From a virus, in the IMG/VR virus record IMGVR_UViG_3300021559_000009, positions 1 to 64,000 of that record: a stretch of DNA of 64,000 bases; one strand, given 5' to 3'. The position numbers and the translations under genes are program-made. Below, in pieces: positions 54,201-62,979 of the stretch (position 1 is its first letter; every line of letters begins with the position of its first letter). The notes under the pieces were generated by a model. That model saw only the letters and a program-made list of their open reading frames with translations. It did not search any database and was not told the origin of the DNA.

Positions 54201-54384
54201 GATCAAGGAAGTCGGTACCAGGAGAAAGAGCGTCGTACTCCTGCTGGGACGCTACTTTCGGAGGTGGCGCCTTGTAGGCAATGTCGGGCCGGTCCCGCAT
54301 CGGTGCGCGGGGCTCGGCTGCAAGCCCGCGCTCCTTGAGAAGAGAGCGCTCGGCATCGAGCTGCGAGGAATACGCGTCACTCAT
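51277..54384 (-). CDS. Large internal virion (ejection) protein, 1035 aa
   Basis: The protein has a polar N-terminus with two copies of a short repeat (TDFLDPQGNTRTKPW, ADFLDPRGNLRTKPR), a Gly/Ala-rich hydrophobic section (EIGGGLAGGLPGAVGGAAAG) that can pass through membranes, and long helical stretches (RAQAVAAEQDARLAAEHAAR). Together with the two genes upstream it matches the trio of large internal proteins that podoviruses eject to build a channel across the envelope. No lytic transglycosylase motif was seen. Confidence 0.7.
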   Translation of the reverse strand: MSDAYSSQLDAERSLLKERGLAAEPRAPMRDRPDIAYKAPPPKVASQQEYDALSPGTDFLDPQGNTRTKPWSVADEDSYEAVPEGADFLDPRGNLRTKPRYESVDFTTHSLFNMAVNEREQRRALERGYPGAEIRNDPKGLYVQERNGTRRRPRGPSEEHESLAENWKAAGAAATGGVFPTVGAVAGEIGGGLAGGLPGAVGGAAAGGAVGQGFNDAIMALAGVYDRSAGEEAMELGASGVMAGAGTAMGRGVASVLPRMRGAKLGLPGVAAEFLGVDPEGLQTAITLGEQGGERGEHESSNALLRMLGITEPGAMAPLSGWAKGAPHLQNVHEVFDPAFHTEKPLLQSATRHYEKKAGDILEQFGDRPAGSISSPTEAVSTERAGTAILVRAQAVAAEQDARLAAEHAARREGEVGAALGRVVGQAGEHSARVEGLRQAEVAARKAAENLIDAGFRDIQQDIDGAVKVSKAGGNSGDLWQMVGEKLKAVKQGIQARARKMYNEADALAGGHLPDMAGLPERAAQFLAELPEGFENRYPSIVKQIRDLAGVQKLDEHGVPTGEWEKEPATPTFGQLHNLRSVLRANYNHLDLTPDVKQGTFKFFANRVDEILNDPGAVPELQEAARALRAADDFYRDAIRPLTDKHIQAVVSGLESGMPADPKNLFDTLVREGRSDLTRTVARLVGPNLWAGVKAADVQAMLDASKTLVPDQIDGRAFARQVLERHRSVGNMLEAVHGREASAKLIEQARRIEMLGGRLEIPVRPGDTVTEIIARARAAGDAAKAVAKQDPLGTLKREMGGIEAATKKESADLRAKRLAGPFGFLLKPTTGAADAVDRILGSEDLILAAAARFGEDSPEFEMLRQVHAQRILQGTLEPGKELAKISPEVQRVMFPGVTLDQMQQLAKEMDFLMSTRGTQGTAKSMSAQSKVEHPWASILGRGGAIARTLMAPTKIVPFADATGRTMLGSYYGLVRKLATSPAFLRWVQKGLTGDPAAREIVRQQVQKALQRGGAVGAGVGEGLEQASEPSSEAVE

Positions 54385-57300
54385 CGCTGGCAGTCCGCGA
54401 GGCGCGCTTGCGCTTCGGCTTCAAGCCGGGAGGAAGCTCCTCGTCCTCATCCCTCACCAGCTCGGGCAGCGTTTGCTTCGGCGAAGCAGCTTTCTTGCGG
54501 GGCGTGCGAGCGGACGCGACAAGCCCTTTGGAACGCGCGGTGGGCGGTACCGTGCGCCCCGGCACCGGTATCTTGGTCGAGGTGACTGCCGGCGGCAGGC
54601 CCTCCAGGATGCTTGACGGCAGGCGGCTGCCGTATTCCGACGGGTTGGTCAGGTTCTCCCAACCCTGCTTCTGAGCCTCGGCGCCGCGCGGCAGCACCGT
54701 CGCATCATAAGCGTTGGGAACCACAAAGGAAGCGTCGAATGGCAACGTGGCAGCCGCCGCGATAGTCACCGGGCTGTGCCCCTTGTCAGCCAGGGTTTTG
54801 AGAATCTCGGCGTGCTCCTTGTTGTACTCCTTGAGCGTGTTGACGAGAGGCGTCGCCGCGGTCTTGTCACCAGCTGCTAGCGCCTTTTCGGCTTTTTCGG
54901 CAGTCTCTTCCCACTTTTTTATGTACTTGTTGGCAGCGGACGCCTGCCGCAGCTTCACGGCGTAGGGGATCGCTGCAGAGAGCGAGGTCCCAATCCACGG
55001 GAGCATAGAGTTGAGAACGGGATAACGGTCGCGGAAGGCCGCGGTGCGCGCCTTGTATTCCGCCGCTTCCTTCTCATCGGCCTGGTGCTTGCGCTCAGCC
55101 TTGTCAGCCCAAAACTTAGTACGCTGCTCAGCATTAAAACCACGGTAAAGAGCACGCTCGTCCTCCGGCAGGCTCGAAACCTCGGCCTCAAGCTTGGTTC
55201 TGGCCTCCTCGTCGTGCTTAGCACGTTCTTCCTTCTCGCGCCCCTCCCTCTCTTGCTCGACTTGACGCTCGCGCGTTTCCTTCTCGGTCTGGGCGCGACG
55301 CTCGCCCGCCTCCTTGGCGAACGACTGGAGCAAAGCCGGCCGATCGGCGCGCGGGCTTCGGCGCAAAATTTCCTTCTGCTCCGCCGTCAACCCCTCGTCG
55401 CCCGCCTCAGCCCTTGATGCTGCGAGCGTCGTGCCCGCCCCTGCACCGGCGCCGAGCAACGTCGTCATGAGCTGCCGCACCATCGGCCGTGCAAGCGGCA
55501 TCCCGGCACGCACTGCGGCGCCGCCAACCGGTATGGCCGCCGACATAGCGTGGGCGCCTGCCTCCGATGGATTGTCTGCCTGAATAGATTCCTGGGCGCT
55601 CAGAGCCGCGCCCACGGGCGTGAGATCAAGCGCCGAGATGCCGCTGCCGCCGACACCAGTCGTACCAATGCCGGACGACCCAATCGTCTCGCGTGCCATC
55701 TGACGCGTGTGGTAAGACGCGCTATCGGGCAATATAAAGTTGGCAAGCCGATCACGCCACGTCGGCTCGTAGGCGCGCAATTCCGCATTCTGCGAGGAAA
55801 TGGGCTGCGAAAAAAACCCGCCTGCCTCGCCGGCACGTTCTGACCGGGCGGGAGGAAGCTCCTCCGCCTGGGCCGCCCCTACTGGATTGAAAAACGACGC
55901 GATTTTACCAAAAGAAGACTCGTTGGAAGACCTCTTATCCGCCGGCGTCTTGATGGGTGCCGCGTCCCACGGCATCTTCTCGTCGCCAGTCCCGCCAGCA
56001 GGAACTGTTTCACGTGGAGCACGAGGAGCGCCCGCGTCGCGAGGATCGAACACGCCCTCATAGCGACGCGTTGATTGCTCGCGCATCGTCCTAAACAGTT
56101 CCTGAAGGCGCAGGAGGCGCTTGGCGGTGTTCGCTGTGGTGTCGCCAGCGCTGAGACCAGGGATGATCCGTGCGATCTCGGCTTCTTCGGCCGCCAGCGG
56201 GCGTCCTTTCGATTCGTTGAGAAGCCGTGGACCCCACTCGCGCAACTCGGAAATGTAGCTCGCGAACTGCGCCCGATCGGTCGCGTTCGACCCGAACACG
56301 TTGCCCACCACTTCCGCAGGACGCGTGATCCGCCCGCCGAGGCCCGCAAGCGCGTTGTGCTTCTTGAGCAGCGCCTCGACCTTATCAATCGTTTGATCCG
56401 ACAACTGGAGTCGCTCGATCTGTCCCGCGAGATCGTCCTTGGTCTTGCCCGATATTGCCGCACCCTCAGTCTTAAGCTGCCGCGACACGTCTTCACGAAT
56501 GCGGGCGATGTCCTCCTGGCTCTTGCCTTCCAGCTCACCGCTCTGGCGTTTCTCCTCCATGATCTTGCGTACCGCGTCAGCGCGCTGGCGCTCGTCGGTG
56601 AGGTTGACATTGCCCCCGCTGCCCGCTCCACCAAGATACGGTCGCGTCAGCGCCTCGGTGATCTCCTTGTTCTTGGCGATCAGCTCATCGGCCGTCGGCA
56701 ATCGCCCCTTGCCCTTGATGGTTTCAGCCGCGAACTGGCCCAGCGCCTGCGCGCGCGGGTCGCCCGGCTTCATGTGGAGAAAAAACGCGTTGTTGAACGC
56801 GTCGAGCAGCGCCTGCCCCCTCTGAGTCGGGTCCTGAATGTGCTCCTCAATCGTCTTGGCGTCGCGCTCGAACACCAGCTTCTGGAGTCCGCGCCCCGTC
56901 ATCTCCTGCACGGCCTGCCCGGTCTTGTTGATCGCGTCGGCGCGCTTCTCCATCGCCTCGTACAGCTCGGGGAACATGCCGTGCTCGATGAGCACCATCT
57001 CCTTGCTCATCCCGAACTGAGCTGCCACCATGCGCGCTTTTGCCGCACCCGCCGCCATATCCGTGTCCATCAGACGCAACGCATCGCCCAGGCGCTCGTG
57101 CTCAAGCTGATGGCGCTTGAAAGTGAGGTCGGTGTTCTCCTTCCACGCGTCATGAGCGCGGTTATACGCCTCCTCGTCGCCAGCCCTGACTGCGTTCATA
57201 GCGGCAGCCGAGGCGTTAAGGGCGTTCTCCATCGGGGCGCGCGTGAACGCGCTCGCGAGCATCCCGAACACGCTGCCAAGCGAGCCGAACGCCTGAATCG

Positions 57301-57625
57301 GATCGGTCTGGTACTTCTTGCTCTCAGCGCCCGCGTCCCACTTCTGAAACTCGCCGGGCCCAACACCCTCCGCTTCGTACTGATGCTCGATCCGCGCGCG
57401 ATCACGTTCCATGCGCGCCTCGGTCTGCGCATCCACGTCGAGCAAGTGCTTGAACGTGCCGCGCTGAGCCTGCGTGTAATCTTCCTTCAATCCCGGCGGC
57501 AAACCGTCGTCGTCAGAAACTGGTAAAGCTCCGCCCGTACCACCAAGCGGGATGCGCGCACCCGTCATGTTTTGCGGTTGCTTGCCATCCAAAAGGTCGT
57601 TGCCAACAAAGGCAGAATCAGTCAT
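54377..57625 (-). CDS. Large internal virion (ejection) protein, 1082 aa
   Basis: The helical protein has an N-terminal coiled coil (AQTEARMERDRARIEHQYEA), FGSLGSVFGMLASAFTRAPM, a central LLKKHNALAGLGGRITRPAE followed by VVGNVFGSNATDRAQFASYI, which I know from other podovirus-type internal proteins, a hydrophobic Gly/Ala part near residue 760 and a Glu/Lys/Arg-rich coil (ERRAQTEKETRERQVEQERE). It overlaps the 1035-aa gene by eight bases. The likely role is channel formation in DNA ejection. Confidence 0.7.
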   Translation of the reverse strand: MTDSAFVGNDLLDGKQPQNMTGARIPLGGTGGALPVSDDDGLPPGLKEDYTQAQRGTFKHLLDVDAQTEARMERDRARIEHQYEAEGVGPGEFQKWDAGAESKKYQTDPIQAFGSLGSVFGMLASAFTRAPMENALNASAAAMNAVRAGDEEAYNRAHDAWKENTDLTFKRHQLEHERLGDALRLMDTDMAAGAAKARMVAAQFGMSKEMVLIEHGMFPELYEAMEKRADAINKTGQAVQEMTGRGLQKLVFERDAKTIEEHIQDPTQRGQALLDAFNNAFFLHMKPGDPRAQALGQFAAETIKGKGRLPTADELIAKNKEITEALTRPYLGGAGSGGNVNLTDERQRADAVRKIMEEKRQSGELEGKSQEDIARIREDVSRQLKTEGAAISGKTKDDLAGQIERLQLSDQTIDKVEALLKKHNALAGLGGRITRPAEVVGNVFGSNATDRAQFASYISELREWGPRLLNESKGRPLAAEEAEIARIIPGLSAGDTTANTAKRLLRLQELFRTMREQSTRRYEGVFDPRDAGAPRAPRETVPAGGTGDEKMPWDAAPIKTPADKRSSNESSFGKIASFFNPVGAAQAEELPPARSERAGEAGGFFSQPISSQNAELRAYEPTWRDRLANFILPDSASYHTRQMARETIGSSGIGTTGVGGSGISALDLTPVGAALSAQESIQADNPSEAGAHAMSAAIPVGGAAVRAGMPLARPMVRQLMTTLLGAGAGAGTTLAASRAEAGDEGLTAEQKEILRRSPRADRPALLQSFAKEAGERRAQTEKETRERQVEQEREGREKEERAKHDEEARTKLEAEVSSLPEDERALYRGFNAEQRTKFWADKAERKHQADEKEAAEYKARTAAFRDRYPVLNSMLPWIGTSLSAAIPYAVKLRQASAANKYIKKWEETAEKAEKALAAGDKTAATPLVNTLKEYNKEHAEILKTLADKGHSPVTIAAAATLPFDASFVVPNAYDATVLPRGAEAQKQGWENLTNPSEYGSRLPSSILEGLPPAVTSTKIPVPGRTVPPTARSKGLVASARTPRKKAASPKQTLPELVRDEDEELPPGLKPKRKRASRTASDE

Positions 57626-57626
57626 T

Positions 57627-58562
57627 TCACGCCGCCATCCTCGTCATCGGCCCCGACAGCGCGCCCGCGAAATTAGCAATGGCTTTCCCCATATTCGCGG
57701 TCTGCTGCTGGTCAATCTGCATTAGTTTATCGAGTATCTGGCTCGATAGCTGCACCTCGTTCGCACCAGCCTGGAACAACTGCTCGCCCTCCTGCGCCAC
57801 CGCAATCAACGCGTTGCGGTCAGCCGACGCCAAGTCCTGCGCCAGCGCGCTGTTCTGCGTCGGATCGGTCGAGAGCCCGTTGCGCGCCGCGTTGGCGATA
57901 ATCTGCGCCTTGGCAGCCTGGGTCGCGCGATCGACCGCCGCCTGCAACCCCGCCGGCAAAGTGCCGGTCTGCAGGTAGCTCATAAACTGCTGCCCCTGCG
58001 CGCTAAGCTGGTTCGCCTGCCCCTGGAGCTGATTCTGCTCGGGCAGTTTCTTCTGCCCTTGCATCATGTTATAGATGAGCCCGCCGGTACCGGCAGCGAC
58101 GCCCAGCGGATTCTTGAGAATCTGATTACCGATCGCGCCAGGAATCCCCTCGACACCACCGATCAGCTTGCTGATGAAGCTATCGCCCCCACCCGTCGCG
58201 GCGCCAAGATCGAGACCGGGCGTACCGGGGCGAGGAATTGGCAGCGGCACATCGCCCGACGCAGCGTCGGCAAAAGAAAGCACGTTGCCCCCACCCCCAC
58301 CACTCCCGATCAGATCGGTAATCGCGCCGCCGGCATCACCAGTCGCAGCTCCTCCCTCCGCCGCGAAGGGCAACGCACCACCAGCGGCTTCGGCTCCACC
58401 AAAACCGAGCGCACTACCCGCCCCAGCGGCCAACCCAGGCAAGGCAGCAAGCGCAAAAGGCGCCGCGACCGCTGCAGTTCCTTCCAGCGTCTGCGCCAGC
58501 TCATTCGGCCGGAACATGCCGCTGATATCATTGCCGAGATTCGAGGTCTTGCCTTCAAACAA
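57627..58562 (-). CDS. Internal virion protein, 311 aa
   Basis: The product has a Gly/Ala-rich hydrophobic N-terminal third (AVAAPFALAALPGLAAGAGS), a linker, then a long helical, Gln-rich C-terminal half (NQLQGQANQLSAQGQQFMSY, ANEVQLSSQILDKLMQIDQQ). Size, composition and position fit the smallest of the three ejection proteins of short-tailed phages (as T7 gp14 or P22 gp7). It lies two bases from the next internal-protein gene. Confidence 0.65.
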   Translation of the reverse strand: MFEGKTSNLGNDISGMFRPNELAQTLEGTAAVAAPFALAALPGLAAGAGSALGFGGAEAAGGALPFAAEGGAATGDAGGAITDLIGSGGGGGNVLSFADAASGDVPLPIPRPGTPGLDLGAATGGGDSFISKLIGGVEGIPGAIGNQILKNPLGVAAGTGGLIYNMMQGQKKLPEQNQLQGQANQLSAQGQQFMSYLQTGTLPAGLQAAVDRATQAAKAQIIANAARNGLSTDPTQNSALAQDLASADRNALIAVAQEGEQLFQAGANEVQLSSQILDKLMQIDQQQTANMGKAIANFAGALSGPMTRMAA

Positions 58563-58592
58563 ATCGCTAAAAAAGGAGATGGCAGCCTCCTA

Positions 58593-59054
58593 TCATAACC
58601 TCGCGAACACAACCTGCCGCGTGAACAGCCGCCCCATGCGCTCCTTGATCATGTCGTGCGGCACATCGCTCATGGCCTCAACCATCACAGCATCGACGCC
58701 CTGGTTCTTTCCCCACCTCACGAACTCGTCGTAGAAAGCGACGGCCTCGCGATCGTGCCCCTCCTTAACGAACACGAACATCTCCTGCACAACGGGCTTC
58801 ATCTCCAGCGGGTGCGCGCGCGTGACCGTCGCAAGCGCCACACCGTGCTCCTGGTAGAGGAACAAAAACTCGTTCGAGTAGATGATCCCGCGCAGCCAGC
58901 CCGCGAGATCGCGCGCGGTGCGATGCGGATACGCCTTGAGCAGACGGTCCGTGATCCAGCCTCCGTGGCGGTCGAGATCAGGCACCTCGAACCGGCGCAT
59001 CGCAATTTGCTCTCGCACCACCTCGCGCTTTGCAATTTCAGCTGTTACGGCCAT
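58593..59054 (-). CDS. GNAT-fold-like virion-associated protein
   Basis: The 153-aa product starts MAVTAEIAKREVVREQIAMR and has ARDLAGWLRGIIYSNEFLFL, a VALATVTRAHPLE strand, PVVQEMFVFVKEGHDREAVA and FVRWGKNQGVDAVMVEAMSD. The strand-helix order (beta-beta-alpha with QEMFVFV before a loop and a helix) resembles the GNAT acyltransferase fold seen in similar podovirus proteins. A real acetyl-CoA loop is not obvious, so the activity is uncertain. Start ATG 59054 follows GAGGCGCGT. Confidence 0.5.
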   Translation of the reverse strand: MAVTAEIAKREVVREQIAMRRFEVPDLDRHGGWITDRLLKAYPHRTARDLAGWLRGIIYSNEFLFLYQEHGVALATVTRAHPLEMKPVVQEMFVFVKEGHDREAVAFYDEFVRWGKNQGVDAVMVEAMSDVPHDMIKERMGRLFTRQVVFARL

Positions 59055-59061
59055 ACGCGCC

Positions 59062-59214
59062 TCATTGCCCCAATATAAACTTCGCTTGCCGCATGTACGC
59101 AGCCTGCACTTGCGCCGGCTGTGCCGCACATACCGACTGCTGATCCGCCGGTTTTGCCAACGCGATATTGTTTTCCAGGATGCAAAGCATCAACGCTAGT
59201 TGCACTACCGTCAT
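59062..59214 (-). CDS. Small protein with hydrophobic N-terminus, 50 aa
   Basis: ATG 59214 follows GAGGGTTGGAA. The product starts MTVVQLALMLCILENNIALA, like a short signal peptide, then KPADQQSVCAAQPAQVQAAY. Its stop is seven bases before the next start. Other frames in this interval have poor protein character. Function unknown. Confidence 0.55.
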   Translation of the reverse strand: MTVVQLALMLCILENNIALAKPADQQSVCAAQPAQVQAAYMRQAKFILGQ

Positions 59215-59223
59215 TTCCAACCC

Positions 59224-59559
59224 TCACAGATTAAGAAGCGTCCTCGCCCTGTCGTGGTTGTCGCCGTTGTCATTCATCCAGCGTATCACGTCCTGCGGGT
59301 CGCGCCAATCGATCGAGAGCAAGTCGTAGCCCTGGATGCCCAGCGCGTTGTTCATCTGGTCGTGCATCGCCTGGTGACGATAAAGCCACGAGGAGTCGTC
59401 GCGCCGGAACGGGTCAAGCACGTACTCAACGACCCTGATTCCCAGCGTCTGCAAGACCACCCGGTCAATGTCGCGATGGTCGGCGGCGTGCGCAAAGGAC
59501 CAGCGAGTAAAATCGTCCTCCGTCCACCCTTCCTCGGTGAGCTGGTCAATGTTAGGCAT
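59224..59559 (-). CDS. Conserved phage protein, 111 aa
   Basis: The product starts MPNIDQLTEEGWTEDDFTRW and has RDIDRVVLQTLGIRVVEYVL, MHDQMNNALGIQGYDLLSID and a C-terminal helix. It is acidic and compact. Proteins like it stand between the nozzle and ejection-protein genes of related phages without known function. It overlaps the nozzle gene by one base. Confidence 0.6.
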   Translation of the reverse strand: MPNIDQLTEEGWTEDDFTRWSFAHAADHRDIDRVVLQTLGIRVVEYVLDPFRRDDSSWLYRHQAMHDQMNNALGIQGYDLLSIDWRDPQDVIRWMNDNGDNHDRARTLLNL

Positions 59560-61859
59560 CAGCCACGATACCCCACCACGTCCTCGCCCAGCATAATCGA
59601 CACCAACGACGCATCCGCCGCATTAGTCTTCCACGTCATCCCGGTCAGCTCGCCCACCTGCCCCACCGCTTGCGGCGGCACCACAAAGTAGCCAGTCGCG
59701 GCCGGACCGGCAATCGTGTAGGTCGCCGAGTTAGCTGGCGCCTGCTGGTCCACGATCGCAGTCAAATTAGGGGAAACAACGCTATCGTACTTGGCAAGAC
59801 CCCACAGGCGCGTCGCGGCTTTCTTGAACAAGAAACCACCGGGCGCCTCCCACAATTTGGTCTGCACCGTCTTCTGGAAGCCCGACGAGGGGACCGCGAA
59901 CAGCGGCTTGATCGTGATGCCGTCGGTCCCGTAGGTCGTGATCTGCGACTGGATTTCCTGATGCTTCACGTAGGTCAGCGTCATACTTTGCTGCGACGCG
60001 AACCACTCCTTCTCGTGGTAAAGAAACAGCTTGTTTACGGTCGCGCCCGACACCGGATCCACGATCGCCGCCAGCACCACAATCGCCTTCTTGGAACCGA
60101 AGATCGTCGCCTGCGCAGCCGACGGCTGCATGCCAAAGTTGTAGCCGTTCGCCAGCGTCGCAACCGTGTTCCACACGCCATCCAGCTCGTGGCTGATCTT
60201 CTCGACGTTGCCGCCACGAATAACGTGCACGCCAAAGGCGTTCGCAAACAGCACGTCGCGCCCAAAACTTTCTACCGACGCCGGGAACGGCGTGCCGGTC
60301 TGCGTGTCGGCATTGAGGTTCGAGAAGGTCGTGGTCGGCGGCGTCCCCGTCGTCTGCACACCGCTGATGTAATTGACCGATGAGTCGCCGATCGCCCACA
60401 AGTAAGCGTTCGCCTGGATGAACTTGGAGTAATTGACGCGCAAGACCGAGTCGGCCGACGTGGTGTTGCCCCCACCATCCGAGGTCGCGAAGTCAGTGAG
60501 TGAACCGGGAGCGCTCCAGTAATAGGTCGCCCCATTCGCGACCCACGCATGCCCCTGGTAGATCTCGACCGTCGTCCCCTGGATCGCAAAAGGCATGAGC
60601 GAGATAGTTGCGGTTGCCTGGACCGCTGCGTCATTTATCGCAAGCGTAGGAGGCGTATTGGTACCATAAAGACCGGCCCCGACAATAGTTACGCCTGTAA
60701 TGACGCCGCCGGAGATCACCGGCTGCAACGTCGCCTGCGCAACCGGCGAGCCACCGCCCGACGCCGTGATCTTGGTCGAGGGCGAGTAGCCCGTACCAGT
60801 CGGCGTCCCGGTGACGCTACTGACATAAAATCCTGCACCGTTATCCGTGACCGTCACAGTTGGTGGCGTAGAAGACGTGTATTCGTTATGTCCACTAAAA
60901 CCGTTAGGAACAGGAACCGCACCTGTTATAATACCTCCCACTATCGTCAACTGTACAGCAGGAACGCTTCCTGGGTTATTAAAAGGATTTCCGCCAGAGA
61001 GAGAAGCCGTGGTATTACTGCTGTATCCACTCCCGCCGTTGTTCACCGTAATGCTACTAACAAAGAAAATACCGCCGCCACGGGCTGTCATAACAGCCGT
61101 CAACACGGCGCCAGACCCACCCGCTTGATGACTTAGCACCGCCGTGAGAGACGCTCCAGTGCCAGTCGAAGCTCCTCCAGTCAGCGTGAGCGTCGGCGTA
61201 TCGCCAGCAATATATCCAGTTCCCGGATTGAGCACCGTGATGCCGGTAACCTGCCCATTGCTGACAGTCGCCGCGAATGTCGCCCCCGTACCATGACCGC
61301 CCGAAATGACGACTGCGGGCGGCGTCTGATAAGCCGCTCCAGCATTAGTCACCACAACCAGCGGCGATAACCCGCCCGCCCCAAACGTCGTCGTGCCATC
61401 CCAAAGCCAATATCCGTTCGTCTGGTTGGAAACGGTAATGAGGTATTGCTGCCCCCACTGCGTGATCCCCTGGTTGAGTACCGACGGATTGATAATCGAA
61501 CCGGCCGTTAATATCGTCGTGACCGCAAGCGTCGTCGTGTTGACCACGACCACCGAACCGTCGGACATAAACACAACGCAGTAGGGCGTCACTCCGATGT
61601 TGAAAAAATCGAAGAATACGATCGTCAGGGAATCGGTACGCGTGAAGATCGCACTGCCCACATCCCACAGAGTACGAAGTTGCCGCGGCCCGACCCGGAT
61701 AAAACCGTCTATCCAGTAGCACTTCTCGTCCGGCACGCCGGTCCGGCCGCCCGACGTATCAAGTCCCATCCACTGGTCGTGGATAAGAGGTTGCGGTCCC
61801 GCGGGGAGATACGGGTTAGCCTGCTCTTGGGCTGCTTGCTCGGGCTGTTCGAGAGACAT
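59559..61859 (-). CDS. Tail nozzle/hub beta-propeller-like protein with inserted repeats
   Basis: The 766-aa protein starts in a polar region and has strand-rich propeller-like segments (FFDFFNIGVTPYCVVFMSDG, VVVVNTTTLAVTTIL; GYNFGMQPSAAQATIFGSKK, LFLYHEKEWFASQQ). Between about residues 170 and 420 lie several repeats of a GxGY...PTVTxxGGG module with AxVSNGQVTGITVLNPGTGY type units. It is the probable equivalent of P22 gp10 or T7 gp12. The repeats look like an insertion and recur in the 62050 protein. Confidence 0.75.
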   Translation of the reverse strand: MSLEQPEQAAQEQANPYLPAGPQPLIHDQWMGLDTSGGRTGVPDEKCYWIDGFIRVGPRQLRTLWDVGSAIFTRTDSLTIVFFDFFNIGVTPYCVVFMSDGSVVVVNTTTLAVTTILTAGSIINPSVLNQGITQWGQQYLITVSNQTNGYWLWDGTTTFGAGGLSPLVVVTNAGAAYQTPPAVVISGGHGTGATFAATVSNGQVTGITVLNPGTGYIAGDTPTLTLTGGASTGTGASLTAVLSHQAGGSGAVLTAVMTARGGGIFFVSSITVNNGGSGYSSNTTASLSGGNPFNNPGSVPAVQLTIVGGIITGAVPVPNGFSGHNEYTSSTPPTVTVTDNGAGFYVSSVTGTPTGTGYSPSTKITASGGGSPVAQATLQPVISGGVITGVTIVGAGLYGTNTPPTLAINDAAVQATATISLMPFAIQGTTVEIYQGHAWVANGATYYWSAPGSLTDFATSDGGGNTTSADSVLRVNYSKFIQANAYLWAIGDSSVNYISGVQTTGTPPTTTFSNLNADTQTGTPFPASVESFGRDVLFANAFGVHVIRGGNVEKISHELDGVWNTVATLANGYNFGMQPSAAQATIFGSKKAIVVLAAIVDPVSGATVNKLFLYHEKEWFASQQSMTLTYVKHQEIQSQITTYGTDGITIKPLFAVPSSGFQKTVQTKLWEAPGGFLFKKAATRLWGLAKYDSVVSPNLTAIVDQQAPANSATYTIAGPAATGYFVVPPQAVGQVGELTGMTWKTNAADASLVSIMLGEDVVGYRG

Positions 61860-62048
61860 TTAGTAAGTCCAAGTCCAATGCACTTTCGAACGCCTGACCA
61901 TCCAATTTCCAACTAAATACATTACTCGCCGCCAACGTGGATACGAATACCAGCGAGCCAAAGACTCTTGATTAAGCCGAACGTTCAAATCGCGAAACCG
62001 CTGAAACATAGGGTCTTGCCCCTTTGCGTGCTCGCCAAAAGAACCCAT
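61860..62048 (-). CDS. Small basic aromatic protein, 62 aa
   Basis: The product starts MGSFGEHAKGQDPMFQRFRD and is rich in Arg, Trp and Tyr (ARWYSYPRWRRVMYLVGNWM). Start ATG 62048 follows GGGAGAATCTAAT and overlaps the stop of the adaptor-type gene. It may be a small tail or neck component. No family recognised. Confidence 0.55.
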   Translation of the reverse strand: MGSFGEHAKGQDPMFQRFRDLNVRLNQESLARWYSYPRWRRVMYLVGNWMVRRSKVHWTWTY

Positions 62049-62049
62049 A

Positions 62050-62979
62050 TTAGATTCTCCCGTATCGATTGGGCGCGCGCCCAACCCGCGCATAGTTGCT
62101 GTAGCGCAGCAAATGCATGTCAAACAGTTCGAGGTAGAACTTAGCAGCATTGTAATTTTGAAGGTCGAGGTAGCACAAATGTGCAGTGAAATACTTCACT
62201 GCCTCGCTCCAAGGATCAGGGAGAATCTCGACGCTCAAGTCGGTCTTCAGGTCTTGCGGCAAGCACAGACAATCCATCTCGTACTGATACGCTTGCGACG
62301 GCAACGGATAGACAAACAAGCTTCCCGCCGTCCCCTGACCAAATTGAGCAGCGAACGCTGGCACATACTGGTATTGAAACGGGTACTGGCGAATCATCGC
62401 CTGATAGTCGGAGAACGCCGCAACGTAGAGCGTGTAGCGATAATTCGCGTAAATCACCGACACCGTGCGCGCATAATAGATCGCCCCCACACCGGGGAAC
62501 GCGCTGAGATCGATGTCAGCGTAATTGTAAACCTCCAATCCCTGACTAAACTGCGTAGTCGCCGAGAGCACCGGCGTCGCCGCCGCCCCAGTTCCCCCGC
62601 CGCCCGAGAACGATATCTGCGGCTGGAAGTAGCCATAGCCGCCGTAGTTGATGTCCACCGTCGAGACCTTCCCGCCGCTGATCAGAGCCTGCGCAGTCGC
62701 CTGGCTGCCGTTAGGAAACGCCCCCATGCCCGACGGAAAATCCGGCGCCGTGATCGTGACCGTAGGGGGACTGGTGTAACCCGACCCGCCGGCCGTCACG
62801 CTCGCCGACATGATCGAGCCCGAAATCGGCGTGAGCACGCGCACGCACTGCGCGCGCATCGCCACCTCGCGGCGCGCGGTGTTGACGTGGGCGATCATAT
62901 CAAGCGGGTTGATCGACTCTTGACGTGCGTCGCGCAGGAGGCGAGTGGTGTCCTTTAAATACTGATTCAGCGACGCCAT
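62050..62979 (-). CDS. Adaptor/neck protein A with GxGY insertion
   Basis: The 309-aa protein starts MASLNQYLKDTTRLLRDARQ, followed by IAHVNTARREVAMRAQCVRV, and after residue 55 carries an inserted module (GSGYTSPPTVTITAPDFPSG, VSTVDINYGGYGYFQPQISF). The C-terminal half (YPLPSQAYQYEMDCLCLPQD, LELFDMHLLRYSNYARV) matches the 62979 protein. It probably forms the ring between portal and nozzle. The inserted repeat resembles that of the nozzle protein. Confidence 0.7.
   Translation of the reverse strand: MASLNQYLKDTTRLLRDARQESINPLDMIAHVNTARREVAMRAQCVRVLTPISGSIMSASVTAGGSGYTSPPTVTITAPDFPSGMGAFPNGSQATAQALISGGKVSTVDINYGGYGYFQPQISFSGGGGTGAAATPVLSATTQFSQGLEVYNYADIDLSAFPGVGAIYYARTVSVIYANYRYTLYVAAFSDYQAMIRQYPFQYQYVPAFAAQFGQGTAGSLFVYPLPSQAYQYEMDCLCLPQDLKTDLSVEILPDPWSEAVKYFTAHLCYLDLQNYNAAKFYLELFDMHLLRYSNYARVGRAPNRYGRI

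Noticed and set aside
56075-57526. 483-codon plus-strand open frame
   Set aside because: Antisense to the 1082-aa internal protein; Arg/His/Leu-rich without domains.
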